NCBI RefSeq assembly: GCF_019880545.1
Contig: NZ_JAINVW010000001.1
Coordinates: forward strand, 372,001-436,000
Source of the DNA: Flagellimonas meishanensis
GTDB taxonomy: Bacteria; Bacteroidota; Bacteroidia; Flavobacteriales; Flavobacteriaceae
Direction: 5' to 3'
Length of the DNA: 64,000 nt
How positions within the stretch are numbered: the stretch's first letter is position 1; each line of letters begins with the position of its first letter. Of the stretch, positions 30,220 to 40,599 are shown one piece after another. The translations under genes were made by a program, and so were the position numbers. A model generated the notes under the pieces. It was not told the DNA's origin. It saw only the letters and a program-made list of their open reading frames with translations, and searched no databases.

Positions 30220-32634
30220 CTAGAAGGCATAGCCCAGCCCCAACACCAAGTTGGTTCCCGGTGCAACTATCCCAGAGGAATAGGTTCGGTATCGCTGATT
30301 GGTAATGTTTTCCAACGCCATTGTTGCCCTTATTGCATTCGATATTTGGTACTGGGACCTAAAGTTCAGGGTATACCAGGATGGTGAAAAAGGGTTTCCA
30401 TTGGAATCCGAGGCATAAATAAAAGGTTTGCTCCTTTCGGACAATGCGAGGTCATTAAAACCGATTTCCGAATTGTAGTTCAAGAAGGCATCCGCCTTGA
30501 GCTTTTGGTTTTGCCAAACCAGATGCACATCGGCAAAAGTAGGTGCTGCATGTCTGGCGGCCGAATCCACTCCGCTATCATCTTCCTCTATCCCCTCGGT
30601 CAAGGTCAAATTGGAATTGAAAGACCAATGCTCGTCGAAAAATGCATCTACCCCAAACTCAAAACCATAAACATAGGCTTTTGCGGCATTTTGTATGGCC
30701 TGCACATTGCTCATCTCCCCATTGTAGACAATCTCTGATTGCCCGTTGAAGGTATAGTCCCTTCGGACCAGGGCATCAACCAAATAGGTATAATAAGCTG
30801 CGGCCCTAACGACCACTTTGTCGTTGAAATTTTTCTTTATCCCAATGTCAGCGTTATAGGCATACTCGGGCTCCAAATCGGGGTTGGGCACCACCACTGA
30901 GCCAGGCTCGGAATCAAAGATCTTTCCTACGTCATCTATGTTGGGGGCCCTAAACCCTGTGGAGCCATTCAGGGTTACCTGCCAATCTGCCCTGGGAAAC
31001 CAACTGAATCCCATGCTCCCGGTAAGTGCTCCCGTTATGATATCGGCTTCATCAAATGGAAATGCAAAAAAAGTGTTGTCAAATTGGGCATCCACCCAAA
31101 CCTGGCTGTACCGGGCACCGGTCAATATGGTGAAATTGGGCTTTACCTGATATTCCCCGCTCACATAGCCGGCCAAAGTCTGCCATGTGGACCCATCTGG
31201 ATAGCGTGTGGCCGTGGGGAGCACTTGGCTTGTTTCAATGTTCCTTTGGCTTCCTTCGGAATTGACCTTGTTGAAAACATATTCAGCGCCATAATACAGG
31301 CGCAGGTCACCAATTTTTTTGTTTTCAAAATCAAGGTTGATCGATAATGCGTCCACTTTTTCCCCAGTTCTGAAAAGTTCCGTGTCCTGGAATCCCCTTT
31401 CATTCCGGCTTTCCTCAAAATATTGATACGCCGTGGTCAGTTTTACCCCATCATAAAATCTGTTCTTTCCCTTTTTGGTGATCTGAAGATTTCCCATGAA
31501 CCATTTTTGGGGGCCATAGAACCATTCAGCCGAGCGAAGTCCGTCCCCATCGCGGTCTGGGCGAATCAATCGGTCATATCTGGAATAATCGGAAGTTTCC
31601 GAATATATAAGTCCAAGGTCATAATTCCAGGTGTTGTTGGGGCTAAAGGTTATCTTTTGCAAAAAGTTAAGTTGATCGTAGCCTGAGGTCACCTGTTTTC
31701 TGGGGTCTTCATTCCCAACCAGAACATCGGTATTGTTCCTGCGAACGACAAAGTTGTTCCGTAAATAGGATTCAGGTCCGTGTTTGCCCATCGTCAGATC
31801 GCCAAAATTGTTATAGGTGAAACTGGTATACGAAGCCCATTTTTTTTGCCCCAAGTTAAAATCCACATGGGTGGTGCTTTCATTGTTCGCGGATGAAAAC
31901 CGGTAATTGACATTTCCTGATAGGGCCAAGCTATCGGTAAATGAGAAATTTGGCCTTTGGGTATAAAAATTCATGACGCCACCAATGGCATCACTTCCGT
32001 AGATCACCGAACCCGGGCCAAAAATCACCTCTGTATTCCTTATGGTAAACGGATCAATGGAAATGACATTTTGAATATTACCTCCCCTAAAAATAGCGTT
32101 GTTCATGCGCACACCATCCACGGAAAGCAACAATCTGTTGGTGGCGAAACCACGAATCATGGGGCTACCGCCCCCAAGCTGGCTTTTCTGCACAAATACT
32201 TTCCCGCTATTCTGCAATAGATCTGCCGAGGTCTGGGGATTATTGAAGGCTATGGAGCGTGCATCGATGGAGGCAATTTTCTGGGGGACATGTTTTTTTT
32301 GCTGTTCCCATTTGGAGACGGACATTACCACCTCCTGTAATTCTTCCGGTTTTAGGTTAAGATAGACCCGGTTCCCCTTCTTGCCAATTTGGGTCTTGGT
32401 TGTCTCAAATGTTTCATAGGCTATGTGCTTTATGGTCACCCTTTCGGAGGGGGAGAAAACTTCAAAATCACTTTTTCCATCAAAATCGGAAATGGCACTC
32501 TTGGACCTGTCCCTATTATAAATGGCCACATTGGACACGGGAATCCCTGTTTCGGCATCCAAGATCAACACTTCTTGGGCCAACACAAGTGAAGTAGAAA
32601 GAATAAAAAATAGTGCAAAGCCAAGGTATCGCAT
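30220..32634 (-). CDS. TonB-dependent receptor, haem/haemoglobin-receptor type
   Basis: This is an 804-residue outer-membrane receptor. I chose the start at MRYLGFALFF because it gives a proper signal peptide and follows the recO stop by one base; an ATG at 32652 would overlap recO. A CarboxypepD-like domain precedes a plug whose MIRGFATNRLLLSVDGVRMN and GPGSVIYGSDAIGGVMNFYT segments are typical of haemoglobin/transferrin-type receptors. The barrel ends LGLGYAF. Tight spacing implies co-transcription with recO. Haem uptake is inferred from the plug motifs. Confidence 0.9.
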   Translation of the reverse strand: MRYLGFALFFILSTSLVLAQEVLILDAETGIPVSNVAIYNRDRSKSAISDFDGKSDFEVFSPSERVTIKHIAYETFETTKTQIGKKGNRVYLNLKPEELQEVVMSVSKWEQQKKHVPQKIASIDARSIAFNNPQTSADLLQNSGKVFVQKSQLGGGSPMIRGFATNRLLLSVDGVRMNNAIFRGGNIQNVISIDPFTIRNTEVIFGPGSVIYGSDAIGGVMNFYTQRPNFSFTDSLALSGNVNYRFSSANNESTTHVDFNLGQKKWASYTSFTYNNFGDLTMGKHGPESYLRNNFVVRRNNTDVLVGNEDPRKQVTSGYDQLNFLQKITFSPNNTWNYDLGLIYSETSDYSRYDRLIRPDRDGDGLRSAEWFYGPQKWFMGNLQITKKGKNRFYDGVKLTTAYQYFEESRNERGFQDTELFRTGEKVDALSINLDFENKKIGDLRLYYGAEYVFNKVNSEGSQRNIETSQVLPTATRYPDGSTWQTLAGYVSGEYQVKPNFTILTGARYSQVWVDAQFDNTFFAFPFDEADIITGALTGSMGFSWFPRADWQVTLNGSTGFRAPNIDDVGKIFDSEPGSVVVPNPDLEPEYAYNADIGIKKNFNDKVVVRAAAYYTYLVDALVRRDYTFNGQSEIVYNGEMSNVQAIQNAAKAYVYGFEFGVDAFFDEHWSFNSNLTLTEGIEEDDSGVDSAARHAAPTFADVHLVWQNQKLKADAFLNYNSEIGFNDLALSERSKPFIYASDSNGNPFSPSWYTLNFRSQYQISNAIRATMALENITNQRYRTYSSGIVAPGTNLVLGLGYAF

Positions 32635-32635
32635 A

Positions 32636-33355
32636 CTACTCAAAAACAGCATTTAAAACGGCTAGGGACTTTGGTTTTCTGAATCCGTGCAAATGTAACT
32701 CAAAATACAGAACAACCTTTTTTAAGAGTTCTTGCCGGTTGGTTTTCTTGATTTTTATCGTTTTAAGTGCATCAAAATCCATGCCTAACAATTTCTTGAA
32801 ATCCGCAGCAAGAGCATCCTCTAAAACTGGGTTGAGACCGGGATTTGCGACAAAGCATCCTTCCGCCAAGTCAAAATAGGAAGCTGTCCCATCAGGATTT
32901 TCGGGATAAAAGCCCAAGTATTTGGTAAGATTCAACAGAAACAGCAAGTGATAATTGGGTTCGGGATCATGGACATCCAACCAGTGCAGGGCATATTCCA
33001 AATAATTGAAGAGTGCCTGGTCGCGTTCCTCTTCTCGGATGCCGTTTCCCAACATTTCGGCCAAAAAAAGCACAATGCTGTTTTTTACGACATGGGTGTG
33101 CAGGGTTTTGTAGGGAATGCCCACCTTCACTTCCTTCAACGTTTCCAACGTACCCTTGTTCCTGTGCACTGCCACGATTTCGAGCTGCATCAAGGGGAGG
33201 AAATATGCGGCCTTCAATTTTCCCCTTTTGTTTGTCAGAACACCTTTTAGCATATAAGTTTTCAGTCCATCCGATGCGGTATACGCCTTTACAATGAGAC
33301 TTGAGTCTCCATATTTAAGGGCAGAGAGTACAATGGCTTTGGTGGTGACTTGCAT
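32636..33355 (-). CDS. recO: DNA repair protein RecO
   Basis: This 239-residue protein has an N-terminal OB-fold (about 1-80; TKAIVLSALKYGDSSLIVKA) and a helical C-terminal part. RecO with RecR loads RecA onto single-stranded DNA gaps in the RecFOR pathway. The C-terminal zinc-binding Cys cluster of some RecO proteins is absent, usual in Bacteroidota. It is followed after one base by the TonB receptor, an odd partner for a repair gene. Family identity is good from the N-terminal signature and length. Confidence 0.93.
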   Translation of the reverse strand: MQVTTKAIVLSALKYGDSSLIVKAYTASDGLKTYMLKGVLTNKRGKLKAAYFLPLMQLEIVAVHRNKGTLETLKEVKVGIPYKTLHTHVVKNSIVLFLAEMLGNGIREEERDQALFNYLEYALHWLDVHDPEPNYHLLFLLNLTKYLGFYPENPDGTASYFDLAEGCFVANPGLNPVLEDALAADFKKLLGMDFDALKTIKIKKTNRQELLKKVVLYFELHLHGFRKPKSLAVLNAVFE

Positions 33356-33446
33356 GGGTCTATATAAAAGGTGAGGCAGCTACCCTGGGCGTAAAGGTAT
33401 CATCACCCATGGTAACTGCCAACCAAAATTATTTGCTCCCGAATGG

Positions 33447-34865
<1,419 letters not shown>

Positions 34866-34919
34866 TTATACTATTTGCATAATTTGAATGGTGGTTTTCT
34901 GAAAATTTTTCAAAAATGA

Positions 34920-36074
34920 TTACCCAATGGCCTGTTCCAAATCGGCAATGAGATCATCAACATCCTCGATACCAACACTAAGGCGAATCAGGCCATCCAC
35001 CACACCGCTTTTTTCACGTTCCTCTTTGGGTATGCTGGCATGTGTCATGCTAGCGGGGTGCCCTGCCAAACTTTCTACACCCCCCAGGGATTCTGCCAAA
35101 GTAAAGACCTGCAATTTCTCCACAATTTTTACGGCATCTTCAAAGCTGCTTCCCTTTGGGATAAAGGAAATCATCCCTCCAAAGCCTTTCATTTGCTTCC
35201 TGGCCACCTCATGGTTGGGATGGGATTTAAACCCTGGCCAGTATACTTTTTCTATTTTGGGATGCTTGGCCAAATAATTTGCAATGGCTTCCCCATTTTC
35301 ACAATGGCGCTGCATGCGCACATGCAGGGTCTTGATTCCCCGCAAGGTCAGGAAGCTGTCCATGGGGCCACAAACCGCCCCACTGGCATTCTGGATGAAG
35401 TACAACTTTTCGGCCAGTTCCTTATCCTTTACCACCAAAGCCCCAACAACCACGTCGCTGTGCCCTCCCAAATACTTGGTGGCCGAGTGCATCACGATAT
35501 CGGCACCAAAATCCAAAGGCTGCTGTAAATAAGGTGTGGCAAAGGTGTTGTCCACTGCCAAGAGCAGGTTGTGCTTTTTGGCCAGTTGCGATGCCGCCTC
35601 AAGATCAACAACGTTCATCATGGGGTTGGTCGGGGTTTCCAACCATAGTAATTTTGTTTTATTGTTGATTTTTTCCGCAACTGCATTGATGTCCTGCATG
35701 CCCACAAAGTGGAACTTGATGCCATATTTCTCAAAAACTCTCCTAAAAAGACGGTAACTGCCACCATACAGATCGTTAGTGGATATCACCTCATCACCAG
35801 GTTCCAGCAGCTTGATCACAGCGTCCATGGCGGACAGGCCACTGGCAAAGGCAAGGCCATAATTTCCATTTTCAATACTGGCCAGTGCGTTTTCCAGAGC
35901 TGTTCGGGTGGGATTTCCGCTTCGGGAATATTCATAACCCTGATGGCCGCCCGGTGTGGTCTGGGCATAGGTGGAGGTTTGATAAATGGGAGGCATTACG
36001 GCCCCGTAGGCCTTATCTGGATGCTGTCCCCCATGAATGGTCTTGCTGTTGAATCTCAAATCTTTTTTGCTCAT
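34920..36074 (-). CDS. Trans-sulfuration PLP enzyme (cystathionine gamma-synthase/lyase)
   Basis: This 384-residue Cys/Met-metabolism PLP enzyme starts at MSKKDLRFNSKTIHGGQ; an in-frame ATG lies seven codons upstream. The PLP lysine is in MHSATKYLGGHSDVVVG and the phosphate/PLP contacts in YSRSGNPTRTALE and LAVDNTFATP. SLGGVESLAGHPASMTH near the C terminus fits cystathionine gamma-synthase or gamma-lyase; the two cannot be told apart by eye. It is a single gene, with no met gene nearby. Confidence 0.9.
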   Translation of the reverse strand: MSKKDLRFNSKTIHGGQHPDKAYGAVMPPIYQTSTYAQTTPGGHQGYEYSRSGNPTRTALENALASIENGNYGLAFASGLSAMDAVIKLLEPGDEVISTNDLYGGSYRLFRRVFEKYGIKFHFVGMQDINAVAEKINNKTKLLWLETPTNPMMNVVDLEAASQLAKKHNLLLAVDNTFATPYLQQPLDFGADIVMHSATKYLGGHSDVVVGALVVKDKELAEKLYFIQNASGAVCGPMDSFLTLRGIKTLHVRMQRHCENGEAIANYLAKHPKIEKVYWPGFKSHPNHEVARKQMKGFGGMISFIPKGSSFEDAVKIVEKLQVFTLAESLGGVESLAGHPASMTHASIPKEEREKSGVVDGLIRLSVGIEDVDDLIADLEQAIG

Positions 36075-36108
36075 TTTCTTGTGATATGCATACAAATGTA
36101 TCGTTATC

Positions 36109-36139
36109 TTTTGGAGTAATCAACGATGTCTTATTTTTG
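36109..36139 (+). promoter_or_regulatory. Bacteroidota promoter for the DUF3298-type lipoprotein
   Basis: A TTTTG (36109-36113) and an exact -7 box TATTTTTG (36132-36139) are 18 bases apart, close to the Bacteroidota TTTG/TAnnTTTG arrangement. The start codon lies 20 bases beyond. Confidence 0.7.
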
Positions 36140-36159
36140 AACCCATTAACCCCTTTCAA

Positions 36160-36903
36160 ATGAAAAAACTGTATCGCCTACCCCTGCTTCTTTTGGTCCT
36201 TATTGGTTGCGAAGAAGAACATAAACTTACTTTGGCATCTTTTGAACTCCACAAAAAAACCTGTCCAGACTGTCCCGACATTGCAATCCAAATTCCAAAA
36301 GCCTTGGACAACTTGGCGGTGGCCCAAGCCATAAACAATGCTGTGGAAGAGGAAATAATTTCTTTGCTATCTTTTGATGATGGTGGTGCAATTGAGAACA
36401 TGGAGGATGCCATTGTATCATTTACCAAAGGGTATGAAGAGTTGAGGTCCAAATTTCCCGATGAAGCCGTTGGGTGGGAAGCCAAAATAAAGGGGGAGGT
36501 GCTGTTTGAGGACAAAGACCTGCTAACGCTGGCCATAGATTCATACACGTTTACCGGAGGCGCCCATGGCTACGGTGGGACAACCTTGCTCAACTTTGAC
36601 AAACGCAAAGGAACCGAACTGGAGAATTGGGAGCTTTTTGGAGATCTGGAGGGCTTTCTGCAGCATGCAGAGATCAAATTCCGGATTCAGGAGGGCATCC
36701 CACAGGATGTGGACATCAATGCGACTGGGTTTATGTTTGATGGGGACACTTTTCACTTGCCGGATAATGTGGGCTATGCACCGGAAGGCCTTCGAATGAT
36801 CTATAACCAATACGAAGTGGCTTCCTACGCCGAGGGGCCGATTGAACTATTGTTGCCTTATACGGAGGTGAATCAGTATTTAAAGAGGAGGGTGGGGTTG
36901 TAG
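36160..36903 (+). CDS. DUF4163/DUF3298-type lipoprotein
   Basis: This 247-residue protein has a lipobox LIGC (Cys17). An N-terminal DUF4163-like region (about 40-130) is followed by a DUF3298/RsiV-type C-terminal region with the motif TGGAHGYGGTTLLNFD and a late VASYAEGPIELLLPY. Similar domains occur in periplasmic parts of anti-sigma RsiV, but here there is no membrane anchor other than the lipid. It is monocistronic behind a clear promoter. Function is unknown. Confidence 0.85.
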   Translation: MKKLYRLPLLLLVLIGCEEEHKLTLASFELHKKTCPDCPDIAIQIPKALDNLAVAQAINNAVEEEIISLLSFDDGGAIENMEDAIVSFTKGYEELRSKFPDEAVGWEAKIKGEVLFEDKDLLTLAIDSYTFTGGAHGYGGTTLLNFDKRKGTELENWELFGDLEGFLQHAEIKFRIQEGIPQDVDINATGFMFDGDTFHLPDNVGYAPEGLRMIYNQYEVASYAEGPIELLLPYTEVNQYLKRRVGL

Positions 36904-37010
36904 GGTTTATTTACCCATATTCTCCTTAGCAATAGGGCAAACTGATTCCCCTATTTTATGCAATTCCAGCATCACCCTGTTCGACTTCAATAAATTCAAA
37001 GGTTGTTGAT

Positions 37011-37364
37011 TTACTCCAAAATTTCAACTTCTTCTGGAACAATGAAGTACAAGACACATCCAGTTTCAGTTTTAACACTGTGCTTGAAGCTTGGCGGTGT
37101 ATATAGGTAGTCTCCTTTTTTAAGGACTGCCCCCTCAATTATACATGTCCCCTCTAAAACAAATAATTCTTCTCCTGCAGGATGATTGTGGTATGGATAG
37201 TTTGCTCCTTCTTCAAACCTAAGCAAAAAGCTTGGAGGCCTTCCATTTTTGTCGTACCGTAAAGCCTTGATATAAATACCTTTTGTATCAATGCCATTTT
37301 CCTTTAGAGGTCTCCATTCAACCGAATCGGAATTGACAACGTAGTCTTCAATCTTTGTGTCCAT
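37011..37364 (-). CDS. Single-domain cupin protein
   Basis: This 117-residue protein is a small RmlC-type cupin. Cupin motif 1 is visible as YPYHNHPAGEELFVLEG (His-x-His and Glu ligands), and motif 2 as YTPPSFKHSVKTETG with the final His. It resembles ChrR-like cupins. A metal-binding enzyme or sensor is possible; the substrate is unknown. It lies 98 bases after the AraC-type regulator gene on the same strand, and the two may be functionally linked. Confidence 0.85.
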   Translation of the reverse strand: MDTKIEDYVVNSDSVEWRPLKENGIDTKGIYIKALRYDKNGRPPSFLLRFEEGANYPYHNHPAGEELFVLEGTCIIEGAVLKKGDYLYTPPSFKHSVKTETGCVLYFIVPEEVEILE

Positions 37365-37462
37365 AATAATCCATTTTGATTGTGATCAATAAATATTACT
37401 ACAAAGATGAATGGTGTTCTCCATTCAAGGAATGGAATATCACGAGATACGCATGTGATTTT

Positions 37463-38254
37463 TCATTTTACCACCTGTTCCTTAAATAACTGGGGCGATA
37501 AATCCGTATGTCTTTTAAAAAAATTAGAAAAATAAAATGGGTCTTTAAATCCGAGGGTATAGGCAGTTTCCTTAACGGATAGCCTTTCATAATAGAACAA
37601 TCGTTTGGCCTCGGAAACAATCAACCCATGTATTATCTGCTGCGCTGTTTTGCCAGCATGTTGTTTTGAAAGCTCATTCAATCTGAGTTCCGTTGTTTGC
37701 AATTTCTCTGCATAGTGCTTCACCGGCAGGCTATGTTGGAAATTTCCTCTAACCGATTCAAGGAATTTTAAGAATAGTGCCTCTGGTTTCCAAATTTCAT
37801 CGCCCTGCTGAATCTTTGCCCTGTTGATTTCAATCAAAATGAGCTCAATTCTTGAATGTATTGATGTCAGATACTGATATGGTTTTGTAAGGAGTTCATT
37901 CACTATGTTTTCCATATGATTCCCAATTGATGGATTTCTGGACACGTCGATCACTTCATTTTTATCAAAATGACAAAATAGTCCGTTGCAAAAAATCAGT
38001 TCAATGTCCCGATCATCCTTACAGAAAAAATCATAGGTAAATTGCAGGATTATTCCTTTTGCGCTTGTGGCTTCTTCAAATTTGTGAAATTGTCCGGAAG
38101 TAATTGTTATTACATGACCTGAGGGAATGGTAAAGCTCAGACCATCAATTTCCATTGCAATTTTTCCTTCGGAGCACCAAACCAGGACGTGCTTTTTTAT
38201 TCTCCTCTCTTTAGTACTGAAGTCCCTTGAGTTTATTGGTATTGCCTCTATCAT
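37463..38254 (-). CDS. AraC-family transcriptional regulator
   Basis: This 263-residue regulator has an N-terminal cupin-like sensing domain (about 10-110; IPSGHVITITSGQFHKF) and a C-terminal AraC double helix-turn-helix (about 165-260), marked by YERLSVKETAYTLGFKDPFY and FSNFFKRHTDLSPQLFKEQ. It probably responds to a small molecule. The cupin gene downstream is a candidate target. An AGGAT/ATCCT inverted repeat lies just upstream of its start (about 38276-38295). Confidence 0.92.
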   Translation of the reverse strand: MIEAIPINSRDFSTKERRIKKHVLVWCSEGKIAMEIDGLSFTIPSGHVITITSGQFHKFEEATSAKGIILQFTYDFFCKDDRDIELIFCNGLFCHFDKNEVIDVSRNPSIGNHMENIVNELLTKPYQYLTSIHSRIELILIEINRAKIQQGDEIWKPEALFLKFLESVRGNFQHSLPVKHYAEKLQTTELRLNELSKQHAGKTAQQIIHGLIVSEAKRLFYYERLSVKETAYTLGFKDPFYFSNFFKRHTDLSPQLFKEQVVK

Positions 38255-38349
38255 TTTTTAATTGTGGATAACAACAGGATAGGGTAATTAATCCTATTTC
38301 CAAGATACATACAATTAGGCAATGGTCGTGGGCCAACGAACCGAAAACT

Positions 38350-38901
38350 TCATTTAAAATAATACCGCAGCCCAACACCCAACAAGAGCATGGAGTCGTT
38401 CAAGTCGCTGTTAAAATGATAATATCCGGTAGTGGAGACGATCAACGAAAAGGCATCGGAAAGGAAAAAATCCATCTCGAAAGAGGCATAACCCCCATAG
38501 ATGAAACCGCTTTCAGCATGCAAGGCATCAAAGGGAAACTCAACACTGCCCTTGTTGATGTTTTTGTAGCCCACCGAGGGACCTCCTCCAAAATAAAAGA
38601 AGATTCCCTTTCTGGGAACGGATAGCACCGTGGTGAAATAACCCAAGTTGAACACATAGTCCTCATAGGGAAATTCCACCCCCGAATTCGGCTGCTCCTT
38701 CGAAAAAGCGGCCACCAAGGATGCCTGTAGATAATCGGTAGCGCTGCGTGTGTAGTTAAAACCAAGGGTGACGCCATAGCCATCCGTTTTGTAATTGGGA
38801 ACGAGCCCCATGGCGTAATTGGTTCTTTGGGACAACAAATCTTGGGATAGCATGAGGCACAGCAACACAAGCCCCATATGGGTCATAGATTTCCTTTTCA
38901 T
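38350..38901 (-). CDS. Exported outer-membrane beta-barrel-like protein
   Basis: This 183-residue protein has a signal peptide (about 1-24, ending LLSQ). The rest is made of alternating amphipathic strands (LGFNYTRSATDYLQASLVAAF, LIVSTTGYYHFNSDL) and ends RYYFK, consistent with an 8-strand outer-membrane barrel. A TTTG and a weak TACATCTT box lie upstream on the minus strand. It stands alone next to the ArsR-type operon, transcribed divergently. I do not recognise a specific family. Confidence 0.7.
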   Translation of the reverse strand: MKRKSMTHMGLVLLCLMLSQDLLSQRTNYAMGLVPNYKTDGYGVTLGFNYTRSATDYLQASLVAAFSKEQPNSGVEFPYEDYVFNLGYFTTVLSVPRKGIFFYFGGGPSVGYKNINKGSVEFPFDALHAESGFIYGGYASFEMDFFLSDAFSLIVSTTGYYHFNSDLNDSMLLLGVGLRYYFK

Positions 38902-38965
38902 TCAGGTAGGATTTGGGAAGATGTACAATTTCAAATCACTCAAAGCATACTAAAAGCATGTTAAA

Positions 38966-38989
38966 ACATATCTATTTTTTTAGATATGT
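38966..38989 (+). promoter_or_regulatory. Perfect inverted repeat, probable ArsR-type operator
   Basis: The arms ACATATCTA (38966-38974) and TAGATATGT (38981-38989) are exact inverted repeats around six T. They cover the region where the -33 box of the ArsR gene should lie, the usual place for a repressor site. The TAG and dyad pattern suits a dimeric winged-helix repressor; autoregulation is inferred. Confidence 0.65.
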
Positions 38990-39001
38990 GAATATTTAAA
39001 T

Positions 39002-39009
39002 TACATTTG
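39002..39009 (+). promoter_or_regulatory. -7 box of the ArsR-type gene
   Basis: TACATTTG is an exact match to TAnnTTTG and ends only five bases before the start codon, so the transcript should begin at or next to the ATG (leaderless). Confidence 0.65.
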
Positions 39010-39013
39010 AGGT

Positions 39014-39316
39014 ATGAATGTGGTTGAAATAAGTAAGGTACTGTCCAATAAAACTAGGGTAAATATTTTGAAGTGGCTGAAAAATCCAGAGGAAAATTTT
39101 CCGCCCCACCAAGATATCGACCATTTTGATGATGGTGTCTGTGTGGGTTATATCCAGGATAAAACAGGGCTTTCACAGTCCACCATATCCACCTACCTGA
39201 ATTCCATGCAACAGGCCAAGCTGGTTATCCCCACACGCCATGGCAAGTGGACCTACTACAGAAGAAATGAACAGGTAATCCAGGCGTATGTGGAAGCCCT
39301 GAAAACCGAGCTCTAA
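39014..39316 (+). CDS. ArsR-family winged-helix regulator
   Basis: This 100-residue repressor has one winged helix-turn-helix. The recognition helix region is KTGLSQSTISTYLNSMQQAK, followed by the wing RHGKWTYYRRN. It has Cys43 in GVCVGYIQ but not the classical ELCVCDL metal site, so it may sense something other than arsenite or use a different ligand set. Its -7 box ends five bases before the ATG. It heads a co-oriented set: small Cys ORF, Asp/Glu racemase, ArsC/Spx-like protein and EamA exporter. Confidence 0.9.
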   Translation: MNVVEISKVLSNKTRVNILKWLKNPEENFPPHQDIDHFDDGVCVGYIQDKTGLSQSTISTYLNSMQQAKLVIPTRHGKWTYYRRNEQVIQAYVEALKTEL

Positions 39317-39349
39317 TTTTTGATTAGACATATTGATAATTAGCGAAAT

Positions 39350-39499
39350 ATGAATATCATGGAAAATAGCATTAATTGCAACTGTATGGACGTGTTTGAG
39401 GTTTCGGATAGAAAACCGAGGGCAATGGGATCCAAAATAAAGAATTTCCTTCACTGCTTTACACTTGAGGGAGCGGAGTATATGTCCAAAACCAAATAA
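39350..39499 (+). CDS. Possible 49-residue Cys-containing small protein
   Basis: An ATG at 39350 opens a frame of 49 residues (starting MNIMENSINCNCMDVFEVSD) that ends TAA at 39499, only eight bases before the racemase start. It has three cysteines (Cys10, Cys12, Cys36) and a basic middle. It could instead start at the Met three residues on. Its position inside the operon and close spacing support translation; there is no known homologue I can name. Confidence 0.5.
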   Translation: MNIMENSINCNCMDVFEVSDRKPRAMGSKIKNFLHCFTLEGAEYMSKTK

Positions 39500-39507
39500 C
39501 CAATAGC

Positions 39508-40200
39508 ATGAAAACAATAGGCATGATCGGGGGAATGAGTTGGGAGTCCTCCAAAATATATTACCAACATATCAATGAGATGGTCCGTGACCAGCTGGGT
39601 GGCTCGCATTCCGCAAAAAGCATCCTTACCTCGGTCGATTTCGATGAAATTGAGCGCCATTCGTTCGATGGCAACTGGAAGGCCATCGGCAAGATCATGG
39701 CCAAAGAGGCCCAAGCATTGGAAAATGCCGGTGCAGAACTTATCGTGCTGTGCACCAACACCATCCACTTGGTCAGTGATGCCATTACAAAGGCCACCAA
39801 CATCCCGTTTGTACATATTGCACAGGCCACCGGAGAAGCGATTCAGGAAAAAGGATTGAAAAAAATTGCGCTTCTGGGAACCAAATTCACCATGGAAAAT
39901 GATTTCTACAGCAAAATGCTTGAAAACGATTTTGGCCTGGAAGTGTTGATTCCCGATGCGGAGGATCGCGAAATGTTGCAATCCATCATTTATGATGAAT
40001 TGGTAAAAGGAAAATTCACCGAGAAATCCAAGAACATTTGTTTGGGCATCATTAAAAAAATGAAAGGCCTTGGAGCGGAAGGGGCCATATTGGGTTGTAC
40101 GGAACTCCCCATTTTGATTCCGGCAAGTGACGCTTGTATACCCACATTCGATACCACAAAGATCCACTCCCAAAAGGCCGTGGAATTTGCGCTTTCTTGA
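39508..40200 (+). CDS. Aspartate/glutamate racemase family protein
   Basis: This 230-residue cytoplasmic racemase uses two cysteines: Cys82 in LCTNTIHLVS and Cys197 in ILGCTELP. GMIGGMSWESS at the N terminus is the family start. It would convert L-Asp or L-Glu to the D-form, or a related amino acid. It lies 8 bases after the small Cys ORF and 45 bases before the ArsC-like gene, on the same strand as the ArsR regulator. The substrate is not resolved. Confidence 0.92.
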   Translation: MKTIGMIGGMSWESSKIYYQHINEMVRDQLGGSHSAKSILTSVDFDEIERHSFDGNWKAIGKIMAKEAQALENAGAELIVLCTNTIHLVSDAITKATNIPFVHIAQATGEAIQEKGLKKIALLGTKFTMENDFYSKMLENDFGLEVLIPDAEDREMLQSIIYDELVKGKFTEKSKNICLGIIKKMKGLGAEGAILGCTELPILIPASDACIPTFDTTKIHSQKAVEFALS

Positions 40201-40245
40201 TGATATTGATTGAATTTTGGTTTCCTTTGTCAAAAAGCCATCACA

Positions 40246-40599
40246 ATGAAAAAGATATACCATTTAGGCAATTGCACCACCTGTCAGCGCATCATCAAAG
40301 ACCTGGAACCGCTGGATGGTGTAGTCTTGCAAGATATCAAGGCCGAGCCCATGACTTCCGAACAATTGGAGGAAATGGCATCCCTCAGCGGGGGTTATGA
40401 ACCGCTGTTTAGTAGGAGGGCCATGCTGTACCGTCAAATGGGATTGCAGGACAAGGAGCTTTCTGAAAACGATTACAAAAAACTCCTTCTGGAACATTAT
40501 ACCTTTTTAAAACGTCCCGTTATCTTAGTGGACAATCAAATTTTCGTGGGCAACTCCAAAAAAGTAGTGGAAGCAGCGAAAGAGGCCGTGCATTCATGA
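40246..40599 (+). CDS. ArsC/Spx-like thioredoxin-fold protein
   Basis: This 117-residue protein starts at MKKIYHLGNCTTCQ. The CxxC motif is Cys10-Cys13, and RPVILVDNQIFVG is the cis-Pro loop of the ArsC/Spx/YffB family. It could be an arsenate reductase or a redox regulator; the classic ArsC arginine triad cannot be confirmed by eye. Its last four bases overlap the EamA gene (ATGA), and the ArsR-type regulator is upstream in the same set. Confidence 0.88.
   Translation: MKKIYHLGNCTTCQRIIKDLEPLDGVVLQDIKAEPMTSEQLEEMASLSGGYEPLFSRRAMLYRQMGLQDKELSENDYKKLLLEHYTFLKRPVILVDNQIFVGNSKKVVEAAKEAVHS

Noticed and set aside
37011..38254. AraC regulator and cupin as a toxin-antitoxin or defence pair
   Set aside because: Both are ordinary small-molecule-response families with no toxin or nuclease features.
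39451..40263. 270-residue frame antisense to the racemase gene
   Set aside because: It runs over the racemase and its catalytic cysteines and shows no protein family features.
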